Below are positions 1-4,639 of a stretch of 7,734 nt of DNA, one piece after another; position 1 is the first letter of the stretch; each line of letters starts with the position of its first letter. Where the stretch lies: contig JACQHE010000013.1 in NCBI GenBank assembly GCA_016199185.1, positions 1 to 7,734 on the forward strand, in the 5' to 3' direction. Under the pieces are notes generated by a model. It did no database searches and was not told the DNA's origin. It saw nothing but the letters and a program-made list of their open reading frames with translations. The DNA comes from Candidatus Gottesmanbacteria bacterium. Its GTDB lineage: Bacteria; Patescibacteriota; Microgenomatia; UBA10105; UBA927. The translations under genes and the position numbers were made by a program.

Positions 1-494
1 CAGACCGACTCCATGTAACTCCTATCCATAGTCTTGTAAGAGTGGGCAAAGTCCACCCATCGGCCAATGCGCCGGATCACTTTCTCCCAATCTTTGTCAA
101 AACGAAGGATGGCAGCTCTGCAGGCTTGGTTAAATTTCCCAATTCCCAGCTCCTCAATTCCCTTCTTTCCTCCCTTAAGCTCAAGTTCTTTTTCAATCAT
201 GTTTTCGATGGGGATCCCGTGGCAGTCCCACCCCCACACGCGATCTACACGAAAACCTTTCATGGTCCAGTACCGCGGAATCGCGTCCTTTATAACGGAC
301 GTTAATATGTGCCCGTAATGCGGCAGTCCCGTGGCAAACGGCGGCCCGTCGTAGAAGACGTAGCGCTTCTCCGGTGGTCTCATCTCCACGGACTTCTCAA
401 ACGCCTTCGTCTCATCCCAAAACGCGAGGACTTCATGCTCCAGCTTGGCGAGATCTACTTTCTCCTGCGGATTTTTGATCTTCAGTGACGTCAT
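1..494 (-). CDS. ileS: Isoleucyl-tRNA synthetase, N-terminal part (3' end outside window)
   Basis: This gene attaches isoleucine to tRNA-Ile in the cytoplasm, using ATP. The window holds 164 N-terminal residues, starting at the ATG at 494-492. The class I nucleotide-binding signature is seen as GLPHYGH (HYGH at residues 59-62, in place of HIGH), preceded by YDGPPFAT. GWDCHGIPIE at residues 88-97 is the conserved IleS block following it. The HYGH form is the variant I associate with the archaeal/eukaryote-like IleS branch rather than the E. coli type; that is recalled family knowledge. Family members are around 900-1050 residues, so most of the gene lies left of the window. It starts only 4 nt after the DUF2079 stop, which suggests one transcript. 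No Shine-Dalgarno sequence precedes the ATG. An extended -10-like element sits 6 nt upstream. Confidence 0.95.
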   Translation of the reverse strand, partial: MTSLKIKNPQEKVDLAKLEHEVLAFWDETKAFEKSVEMRPPEKRYVFYDGPPFATGLPHYGHILTSVIKDAIPRYWTMKGFRVDRVWGWDCHGIPIENMIEKELELKGGKKGIEELGIGKFNQACRAAILRFDKDWEKVIRRIGRWVDFAHSYKTMDRSYMESV

Positions 495-498
495 GTTG

Positions 499-1932
499 TT
501 ATTGTATCACGATTTTATAGAGCCTTGCGGCGGCCAAAAACTGTTCACGTTTAATTTTCCCTGCCTTCTCCATGTTCCCGATGGCCTCCACCCACTGCTC
601 ATTGGTTACCAGAATTTGCGTCAACCATTGGTCGGGGCGGGTGTCCACCACAAGATACTCTGCGCGTTTATCAAAATCCAGCCACCAGCAGCCTGCGTGT
701 CCGCACGCAGTCCCGAGCGAACTTGTCCCGAGCGAAGTCGAGGGAGTCGAGGGATCAAAATCATGCATCCGGGGCCAGACGAGGTAGATCTGGTTGCGGT
801 GGGAAAGGTGCGGCACGAAGTTCTGCTGTGTGGCAACAGCAGCATTTTTGGGCACGCGCACAAACAACTCTCGATTATCACTCATCCAAGCCTCCTCCTT
901 CCAATACTCTGCCTTTACTAACTTATTGAGCGGCAAGTGCCACAAGTATTGGAACATCAAGGCAACACTCAACAATACGAGCGGCGCTGCTTTCCATCGT
1001 TTGAGCACTACGAGCGCGTCAAGCGTGCCAAGCGCGAGGAACACTCCCAAAATCGCCCGGTGATGTTTATACGGCGTCCACATCTGGACGAAGAAATTGC
1101 CGGTGACGAAGTATTGCGCGAGGTCACTGACGACCGCCAGGAGCGCGCCGGGTGAGAGTAACGGGAGAAACGAAAACGATGCAAAGCTCCACCACCACAC
1201 CTGCCGTTTCTCCGGGTGGTCGAAAAATCTCGTGAGGAGGACCCCCGGATCAAGCGGTATCTCCGGCTGATATTCAAATCCAACGGGAGAAAACGCCGCG
1301 ACGACCCGTGCGGCTACAAGACTTGCCGCGATTCCGGCGGCAACAAACACGACGGCGGTTTTCCGATACTTCTTTTGGAATACATATATGAATCCCAATC
1401 CCGCAAGCGCGAGTCCCATATTTTCTTGCGTCAGAAGAAGGAGAATAATGGAAGTGATAAGCCATCGGGTCTTACCCGACTCCAAAAAATATGTCGTCCA
1501 CGCCAGGAGCCCCACGCCAATCACCACCGGATGAAAATCAAAGTACACGAGGTACTGGATGCCGTAAAAAAGACTATAAACGACGGCGATACAAAGCGAG
1601 CCAACTGGCGAAATCTTTCGAAGTATGGCAATCTTATAGATTGCAAGCACGGAAAAATTTATCCACGCTGCCTGAAAAATGAGGAGCATGCGCACGTCGC
1701 TCCAGAGCCAGAAAAGGGGCGCAAGAAGCGGCAGGGTGAGTGTCAGGTGATCGCCGAGGATCAACCGGTCTTTGATAGTATTGTACGGCCACTGGAAATT
1801 GGCATACTGCCAGACCGCCTGATCATAAATCCCCAAATCAAACCCACCGGATTGGAAGTGATTATGCCGAAGGATGGAGAGCGTTGAATACAAAACTGAC
1901 AACAATATGATCCAGATGACAAGGAGTCGCAT
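499..1932 (-). CDS. DUF2079 family multi-pass membrane protein
   Basis: This is a polytopic inner-membrane protein of the DUF2079 family. Its function is unproven, but it resembles GT-C type membrane glycosyltransferases in layout. Visible are a first membrane segment (about residues 2-20), then the family block HNHFQSGGFDLGIYDQ (about 24-39), LILGDHLTL (about 57-65), FDFHP (about 131-135) and a run of further hydrophobic segments to about residue 330. A soluble C-terminal region follows. The length of 477 residues is normal for the family. I chose the ATG at 1932, which has GAGGGG 5 nt upstream, over a TTG one codon earlier. It follows the retropepsin stop by 11 nt and precedes ileS by 4 nt. 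Oddity: residues about 394-415 are encoded by an inserted repeat. Its first ~40 codons exist as two more broken copies at 2583-2756 and 4505-4626. Confidence 0.85.
   Translation of the reverse strand: MRLLVIWIILLSVLYSTLSILRHNHFQSGGFDLGIYDQAVWQYANFQWPYNTIKDRLILGDHLTLTLPLLAPLFWLWSDVRMLLIFQAAWINFSVLAIYKIAILRKISPVGSLCIAVVYSLFYGIQYLVYFDFHPVVIGVGLLAWTTYFLESGKTRWLITSIILLLLTQENMGLALAGLGFIYVFQKKYRKTAVVFVAAGIAASLVAARVVAAFSPVGFEYQPEIPLDPGVLLTRFFDHPEKRQVWWWSFASFSFLPLLSPGALLAVVSDLAQYFVTGNFFVQMWTPYKHHRAILGVFLALGTLDALVVLKRWKAAPLVLLSVALMFQYLWHLPLNKLVKAEYWKEEAWMSDNRELFVRVPKNAAVATQQNFVPHLSHRNQIYLVWPRMHDFDPSTPSTSLGTSSLGTACGHAGCWWLDFDKRAEYLVVDTRPDQWLTQILVTNEQWVEAIGNMEKAGKIKREQFLAAARLYKIVIQ
501..509 (-). promoter_or_regulatory. 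Possible extended -10 element for ileS
   Basis: On the minus strand the sequence TGATACAAT (TG, one base, then TACAAT) ends 6 nt before the ileS ATG, so a transcript from it would be essentially leaderless. It overlaps the last codons of the DUF2079 gene and I see no convincing -35. It may be chance, but the same spacing recurs at other first genes in this window. Confidence 0.25.
693..754. repeat. Palindrome-rich repeat inserted in frame in the DUF2079 gene
   Basis: On the plus strand a perfect 7-bp inverted repeat, CTGCGTG-TCCG-CACGCAG (693-710), is followed by TCCCGAGCGAA at 711-721 and again at 726-736 (15-bp period), then by GTCGAGGGA twice in tandem (737-745 and 746-754). TCCCGAGCGAAGTCGAGGGA has TCCC/GGGA ends and is nearly palindromic. 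On the coding strand it gives a Ser/Thr/Pro/Gly-rich stretch (PSTPSTSLGTSSLGT, then a Cys/His-rich piece ending near Cys415) between HDFDP and WWLDFD, two blocks that would otherwise be nearly adjacent. It is read through without a stop. I recall very similar in-gene repeats from many environmental genomes, but cannot search here. The exact edges are uncertain. Confidence 0.75.
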
Positions 1933-1943
1933 CAAGCCCCTCT

Positions 1944-2354
1944 CTATGCTTTCTGACGTATCCGTTCGATCGAGAATGAATCTTCATATCTCTCAAATAC
2001 TATCTTCGCCATGTCAAAAAACGGATCTTGCCCGATAATACACTGCATGTCTGAACGGCCACCAAAATAAACCGGTACGTTGAAATCGTTACCATCAATT
2101 TCTATTGTTACCGTCCCTGGATAACATTTCGTAACAACATTGTTAAAACCTCGTATGTCTAAACTCTTTTCCCTATCGACCTTCATACCCAACCATACGG
2201 CAAGATCAAGAGGAGCAAACGATACCGATGCTCCGGAATCTATGAGTGCTAAAACAGGGGTTGTACGTTTTGTCTGGTGTTTATAGATTACTCGCAAAAG
2301 CGGCACGCTTGCCATCCTGGGATAACCCGGAGCCAAATAGTACGGGTGTTTCAT
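1944..2354 (-). CDS. Single-domain retropepsin-like aspartic peptidase
   Basis: A 136-residue protein with the retropepsin active-site motif ALIDSGASVSF: Asp39-Ser40-Gly41-Ala42 form the D-[ST]-G-A loop. The second family hallmark, a hydrophobic-hydrophobic-Gly block, is IIGQDPFFD at about 106-114, and it matches the usual ILGxxxFF end of bacterial retropepsin-like domains. There is no signal peptide or membrane segment, and one catalytic Asp per chain implies a homodimer, as in this family generally. Its ATG overlaps the stop of the upstream DUF5678-like gene (ATGA at 2354-2351), so translation is probably coupled. The substrate is unknown. The gene sits in AT-richer DNA between a broken DUF2079 head and the intact DUF2079 gene, so I read it as cassette cargo rather than part of cell division. 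Confidence 0.8.
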   Translation of the reverse strand: MKHPYYLAPGYPRMASVPLLRVIYKHQTKRTTPVLALIDSGASVSFAPLDLAVWLGMKVDREKSLDIRGFNNVVTKCYPGTVTIEIDGNDFNVPVYFGGRSDMQCIIGQDPFFDMAKIVFERYEDSFSIERIRQKA

Positions 2355-2536
2355 GAAACGTAGTTGTAATAGTTATCGAACGCCTGCACAACAACTACAT
2401 TTTTTTTGTTTTTTACTTTTTTTTGTATATCTACAAATTTTTTTGCGTGAGCGACCACGCGGGTGTAGTCCTCGGTCACTGCTACCCATCCTGATTTATT
2501 TTTCTGAAGTAATGTTGTAAGATCAATCGGTTTCAT
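2351..2536 (-). CDS. DUF5678-like small protein, partner of the retropepsin gene
   Basis: A 61-residue protein, first gene of a two-gene operon. The core reads GWVAVTEDYTRVVAHAKKF and ends with a strand-like NVVVVQAFDNYY. This fits the DUF5678 pattern: a Trp-Val-Ala start, a VVAxGK-type middle, a charged helix and a final hydrophobic strand. It is lysine-rich in the middle, encoded by long A runs (about 2400-2445), a possible slippage site. No membrane segment or known catalytic motif is visible. The ATGA overlap with the peptidase gene and the small size resemble a regulator/effector pair. A role as inhibitor, adaptor or substrate of the peptidase is inference only. A promoter-like element lies 8 nt upstream of the ATG. 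Confidence 0.7.
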   Translation of the reverse strand: MKPIDLTTLLQKNKSGWVAVTEDYTRVVAHAKKFVDIQKKVKNKKNVVVVQAFDNYYNYVS

Positions 2537-2544
2537 ACAAAGGT

Positions 2545-2573
2545 ATTATCCCACACCGGTCAACTTTTAGCAA
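2545..2573 (-). promoter_or_regulatory. Promoter of the DUF5678-retropepsin operon
   Basis: Minus strand: TTGCTA (2573-2568), 17 nt, then GATAAT (2550-2545), with TGG directly before the -10 (extended -10, TGnGATAAT). The ATG follows only 8 nt after the -10, so the mRNA should have almost no leader. No Shine-Dalgarno sequence is present, which agrees with leaderless translation. Confidence 0.55.
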
Positions 2574-2589
2574 AAATTCCAGTCACGCC
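2574..2589 (-). repeat. Shared tail block GGCGTGACTGGAATTT, copy 1
   Basis: Sixteen bases on the minus strand, lying about 32 nt after the point where the DUF2079 head fragment breaks off. The same block with one mismatch lies at 4464-4479, about 26 nt after the other head's break. It leads directly into the promoter of cassette C. It does not come from the intact DUF2079 gene, whose sequence differs after the break. Confidence 0.65.
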
Positions 2590-2756
2590 CGCGGTGAAAC
2601 TCTTATGTATATTGCCGCAGCCTGATCATAAATCCCCAAATCAAATCCTCCGGATTGAAAGTGATTGTGACGAAGGATAGAAAGTGTGCTATAAGCGATG
2701 GATAACCCAACGATCCAACAGATCAACAGCTTCAATGTCCACTGACCTCGAGCCAT
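2583..2756 (-). pseudogene. Broken 5' fragment of a DUF2079 gene (head copy 2)
   Basis: From the ATG at 2756 the reading frame gives a membrane segment and then STLSILRHNHFQSGGF and DLGIYDQ, identical in protein to the intact DUF2079 gene. The bases differ, mainly at silent positions (for example CGT CAC for CGG CAT). Homology stops at GATCAGGC (2620), after which 12 unrelated codons run to a TGA at 2583. About 440 residues of the family protein are missing. The frame stays open up to an ATG at 2801, but the ATG at 2756 matches the other copies and leaves a 58-nt gap to the upstream ftsZ fragment, close to the 59 nt seen after the real ftsZ. A short single-membrane-span protein could still be made. 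Confidence 0.75.
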
Positions 2757-2764
2757 ACCTACCC

Positions 2765-2770
2765 AGTATA
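2765..2770 (-). promoter_or_regulatory. Possible -10 element before DUF2079 head copy 2
   Basis: TATACT on the minus strand ends 8 nt before the ATG at 2756, the same spacing as the element before the DUF5678-like gene. No good -35 is seen at 16-18 nt; TTGATG lies at 19 nt. Confidence 0.25.
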
Positions 2771-2814
2771 GCTGATCCATCGCTTTTTCCATCAACTCCA
2801 TCTCTCAACAAACG

Positions 2815-2878
2815 TTAACTTCTCTGACGGAGGAGCCGGGATGTCGAATTCGTCTTCTTCCGGCGGGAGGTTGTCGGC
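2815..2878 (-). pseudogene. ftsZ 3'-end fragment (tail copy 2)
   Basis: The minus strand encodes ADNLPPEEDEFDIPA and then, after a 2-nt gap in the Phe codon, LRQRS and TAA. This is the C-terminal FtsA-binding tail of FtsZ, as in the resident gene at 4751-4686. Against the resident gene, eight codons differ silently, one differs in protein (Asp to Asn), and two bases are lost, so the frame now runs past the old stop. A small open frame (ATG at 2890, 31 residues) covers it but is unlikely to be a functional gene. The fragment is followed, as in the real locus, by a DUF2079 head. Confidence 0.85.
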
Positions 2879-2921
2879 GTCACTTGCCATTAAATCAAAA
2901 TACACTTTCCGGTAATTAAAT

Positions 2922-3236
2922 TCATCCAGCATCAAATTTTCTATAAAGCACTGATCCAGGCATTACAGGAGAAGTAGCTATTTCTCCGGAATTTGGATCA
3001 AGAGGCGCTTCCCTTCCATCAGTCCTAGGTCTACCTGGTACTCTCCACGTCTTTAAATCAGCAGAAACTGCTATTGGAAGATCATCCCAAGGCAGTGTGG
3101 GGGCAATTAATAAATCGTCACCCTGATGTGCGATGACCGTATGTGTAACTCCACCACGTTGAGCAGTGGCTCCTACTTTTATTGGATGTTCGGGATTTAG
3201 TCCCAAAGGTAACCTTCGAATGATAATTCTTTCCAT
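2922..3236 (-). CDS. Hypothetical protein, 104 residues, single-gene cassette
   Basis: I do not recognise this family. The protein starts MERIIIRRLPLGL, is rich in Pro, Gly and charged residues, and contains DDLLIAPTLPWDDLPIAVS (about 40-58) and an Arg/Pro-rich middle (about 65-75). There is no signal peptide, membrane segment, Cys/His cluster or nucleotide-binding loop. The N-terminal half looks like beta strands. Support for it being real: it fills the space between two ftsZ fragments, has a consensus sigma-70 promoter with operator-like repeats ending about 20 nt upstream, and uses a clear ATG and TGA. No Shine-Dalgarno sequence is visible. The 43 bases after it, up to the next ftsZ fragment, hold nothing recognisable. 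The cassette position suggests recent transfer. I assign no function. Confidence 0.55.
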   Translation of the reverse strand: MERIIIRRLPLGLNPEHPIKVGATAQRGGVTHTVIAHQGDDLLIAPTLPWDDLPIAVSADLKTWRVPGRPRTDGREAPLDPNSGEIATSPVMPGSVLYRKFDAG

Positions 3237-3255
3237 ATAGTATTACAGAGGCATA

Positions 3256-3305
3256 TTGGTTACTTTAACTATAGCCAATTATAACCATAAGTAACCAAAT
3301 GTCAA
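3256..3305 (-). promoter_or_regulatory. Consensus sigma-70 promoter with phased operator-like repeats
   Basis: Minus strand: TTGACA (3305-3300), 16 nt, TATAAT (3283-3278), both perfect consensus, giving a start near 3271 and a leader of about 35 nt for the 104-residue gene. Over it lies a perfect 10-bp inverted repeat, TTGGTTACTT (3256-3265) and AAGTAACCAA (3289-3298), centred on the -10. On the plus strand TARCCA occurs at 3272, 3282 and 3292, exactly 10 bp apart, and inverted at 3257-3262. Binding there would block RNA polymerase, so a repressor site is likely. Confidence 0.75.
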
Positions 3306-3309
3306 CGGG

Positions 3310-3390
3310 GTACTTCACGCTTAACTTCTCTGCCGCAGGAAGGCAGGGATGTTATGCTTGGAGCCGCGCTTCTTTATTACCGTGAAGTAC
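3310..3390. repeat. 10-bp inverted repeat bracketing an ftsZ fragment
   Basis: GTACTTCACG (3310-3319) and CGTGAAGTAC (3381-3390) are perfect inverted copies, 61 bp apart. Between them lie the end of the peptidase gene, the ftsZ tail fragment and a smaller inverted repeat, CTGCC/GGCAG (3330-3346). It could fold in RNA as a 3'-end structure of cassette A, or mark a recombination boundary. I cannot tell which. Confidence 0.45.
3321..3352 (-). pseudogene. ftsZ 3'-end fragment (tail copy 3)
   Basis: The minus strand reads ATC CCT GCC TTC CTG CGG then CAG AGA AGT TAA, that is IPAFLRQRS and stop, the exact C-terminus of the resident FtsZ. Six bases in five codons differ from the resident gene and all are silent. 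Homology begins within two bases of the TAA of the caspase-like gene. No DUF2079 head follows this copy; the promoter of the 104-residue gene starts 15 bases after its stop codon. Confidence 0.8.
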
Positions 3391-4008
3391 TTGATACTTG
3401 TAGTTCCACCAGAGCGGGGTTGCGCACTGCCGTTCTAATTCCGATGCTTTACTGGACAACAGGTATTGAAGATTTCTGCGCATCGCTTCCCTTGAACGTT
3501 CATGCGCTTCTTCTGCGGTTTTACCTTTCAAAAGCGTGGTTGCAACAAGATTTGACGGCTCAAAGCTAAATTTTGCCAAAGAATCTGCAAGCGGATTTCT
3601 CATGTAATTATTCAGCCTGTAAAATCCGAATGCTTTACGGTAGCCGATAAATGCCGATGCACGTTGAACGATATCTTCCCCTAATTTATCCCCAACATCG
3701 CAACTCCTCACGTACATAATAGAACCTTGAGGAACAACATTGACGTTACTCTCATCTAGAATCGGCTTATCGTCATGACCAAACACGACAATCTGTGTCC
3801 CATGCCCGTTAAGAAACAAGAACTGCGGTTCCTGCTTTTGCAGATAACTCTCAAATATCTCCTTTGTTGCTTTGTTGTCAGCAATATCAAGTACGCGAAA
3901 TGCTTTCTCCTTTGCTTTTTTTATCACCGGCTCCGACCAATAATAACAGTACCGGGTTGTGGGATCGTGGCTTGGTCGTGTTACGAGGAGGGTCTTACTG
4001 GTTCTCAT
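3352..4008 (-). CDS. Caspase-like (clan CD, CHAT/C25-type) cysteine peptidase
   Basis: A 218-residue protein that fits the caspase-haemoglobinase fold. An N-terminal strand TLLVTRPSHD is followed by a helix, then FLFLNGHGTQIVVFG with the candidate catalytic His69, and IMYVRSCDVGDKLG with the candidate Cys103, then SAFIGY. His-Gly after a hydrophobic strand and Cys after the next strand is the clan CD dyad pattern. The C-terminal ~100 residues are helical with many Glu/Arg/Lys. There is no signal peptide or membrane segment, so it is probably cytoplasmic. I chose the ATG at 4008, which has GGAG 6 nt upstream and overlaps the previous stop by 14 nt. The frame stays open to a TTG at 4098, but that part only shadows the upstream gene. 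It is the third gene of a coupled operon. Its substrate is unknown. A signalling, defence or toxin role is inference. Confidence 0.65.
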   Translation of the reverse strand: MRTSKTLLVTRPSHDPTTRYCYYWSEPVIKKAKEKAFRVLDIADNKATKEIFESYLQKQEPQFLFLNGHGTQIVVFGHDDKPILDESNVNVVPQGSIMYVRSCDVGDKLGEDIVQRASAFIGYRKAFGFYRLNNYMRNPLADSLAKFSFEPSNLVATTLLKGKTAEEAHERSREAMRRNLQYLLSSKASELERQCATPLWWNYKYQVLHGNKEARLQA

Positions 4009-4252
4009 AGAGGGCTCCGCTTGCCATATCGCGGATAAACTCCATCTGCATGTCCACGATGTCCTTCCCAATCTTATCCTCTTTTTGAACATGCTCAATA
4101 AGCTGCTCCCTCTTTAAATCCTCGTCTCCGACCGATAATGATACATCTTCGGGAAGCGTGAGAATCCGCGCGATAACGAGGTCTTTAATCTGTTGTTGAA
4201 GCTCGCCGGATTCGTCCGGTAAGGCAATGGGTTTTGTTGCATTGTCATTCAT
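3995..4252 (-). CDS. Small acidic hypothetical protein, 85 residues
   Basis: Family not recognised. It is an acidic, mostly helical protein: a flexible N-terminus (MNDNATKPIALPDESG), helix ELQQQIKDLVIARILTLP (about 17-34), then VSLSVGDEDLKREQLIEHV and a final helix rich in Met/Asp/Glu (IVDMQMEFIRDMASG, about 66-80). The LKREQLIEHVQKED stretch is typical of a helical protein-interaction module. There is no membrane segment or catalytic motif. Its ATG overlaps the stop of the 63-residue gene by 8 nt, and its own end overlaps the caspase-like gene start by 14 nt, so the three are translationally linked. Being co-translated with a peptidase, it could be an inhibitor, adaptor or substrate; nothing in the sequence decides between these. 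Confidence 0.7.
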   Translation of the reverse strand: MNDNATKPIALPDESGELQQQIKDLVIARILTLPEDVSLSVGDEDLKREQLIEHVQKEDKIGKDIVDMQMEFIRDMASGALYENQ

Positions 4253-4436
4253 TTTTCAACACCCCGATTTTTTCAAGAAACGAAAGAATTTTTTTACTCT
4301 TCTCTGTGTCTTCTTTCACCTCAATATAAATAGCATTCCATGTCATCGGCGCTCCGTCAATAACGGCAACAATCTCGGTTCTCGCGCCCAGAGGAAGGTT
4401 GGCATATACCTGCTGAAATTTCGCCCTAAGATCCAT
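4245..4436 (-). CDS. Small hypothetical protein, 63 residues, first gene of caspase-like operon
   Basis: The first gene of cassette A. The sequence begins MDLRAKFQQVYANLPLGAR, followed by a strand pair EIVAVIDGAPMTWNAIYIEV and a C-terminal helix KSKKILSFLEKIGVL. It looks like a small soluble alpha/beta domain. I have an impression of similar short unnamed proteins in other bacterial genomes, but no function and no family name I trust. It has no signal peptide, Cys or His. It starts at the ATG at 4436, 10 nt after an extended -10 element and without a Shine-Dalgarno sequence. It overlaps the 85-residue gene by 8 nt. The pairing of two small proteins and a caspase-like peptidase suggests they act together. 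Confidence 0.7.
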   Translation of the reverse strand: MDLRAKFQQVYANLPLGARTEIVAVIDGAPMTWNAIYIEVKEDTEKSKKILSFLEKIGVLKNE

Positions 4437-4446
4437 ATGTACTCAC

Positions 4447-4476
4447 ACTATACCACACTCTGCAAATTCCGGTCAC
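4447..4476 (-). promoter_or_regulatory. Promoter of the caspase-like operon
   Basis: Minus strand: TATAGT (4452-4447) preceded by TGG (extended -10). GTGACC (4476-4471) lies 18 nt upstream as a weak -35. The ATG follows 10 nt after the -10, giving a leader of only a few bases. The GTGTGGKATARTR surroundings match those of the cassette C promoter. Confidence 0.5.
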
Positions 4477-4479
4477 GCC
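4464..4479 (-). repeat. Shared tail block GGCGTGACCGGAATTT, copy 2
   Basis: It matches the block at 2574-2589 in 15 of 16 bases. It again follows a broken DUF2079 head and precedes a cassette promoter, for which it supplies the possible -35. The stretch between head and block is also partly alike (ATACRTAAKRGTTT in both). Confidence 0.65.
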
Positions 4480-4504
4480 AATAACAAAACCATTACGTAT
4501 GCCT

Positions 4505-4626
4505 CCTGATCATAAATCCCACACATCAAACCCTCCGGATTGGAAGTGATTATGCCGGATAATCGAAAGCGCGCTGTAGGCGATAAAGAGAACTACAATC
4601 CAAATGGTGAGTACACGCTTTAACAT
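4505..4626 (-). pseudogene. Broken 5' fragment of a DUF2079 gene (head copy 3)
   Basis: It starts at the ATG at 4626, 59 nt after the ftsZ stop, and reads MLKRVLTIWIVVLFIAYSAL, then RHNHFQSGGFD, the first membrane segment and family motif of DUF2079. A one-base gain plus a substitution (GTGTGGG where the intact copy has TTGGGG) then shifts the frame to a TGA at 4510. The bases still spell ATTTATGATCAGG before homology ends at 4505. Its position directly after ftsZ suggests that ftsZ-DUF2079 was the original gene order. It differs from the other two copies mainly by silent changes and by changes in the membrane segment. Confidence 0.8.
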
Positions 4627-4639
4627 CACAGATATTTAG

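Noticed and set aside
445..1887. Long plus-strand open frames at 445-921 and 1216-1887
   Set aside because: They are antisense to DUF2079 and have low-complexity, basic translations with no domain. The minus-strand frame shows family motifs throughout.
1944..1960. A further ftsZ tail hidden at the end of the retropepsin gene (RQKA-stop against RQRS-stop)
   Set aside because: Only 9 of 15 bases agree and there is no upstream similarity. Chance is enough.
2797..2890. 31-residue protein gene from the ATG at 2890
   Set aside because: Its sequence is an ftsZ tail with a 2-nt deletion; the open frame is a by-product of the frameshift.
3315..3360. Integron attC-like site (GCATAAC ... GTTAAGC around a hairpin)
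   Set aside because: Only about 39 nt long. One core base is wrong, the GTTAA comes from the ftsZ stop codon context, the fragment at 2815 lacks the core pattern, and no integron integrase is seen.
4009..4098. Longer N-terminus for the caspase-like protein (TTG start at 4098)
   Set aside because: The added 30 residues lie wholly inside the 85-residue gene in another frame. The ATG at 4008 has a good GGAG at 6 nt and begins just before the first core strand.
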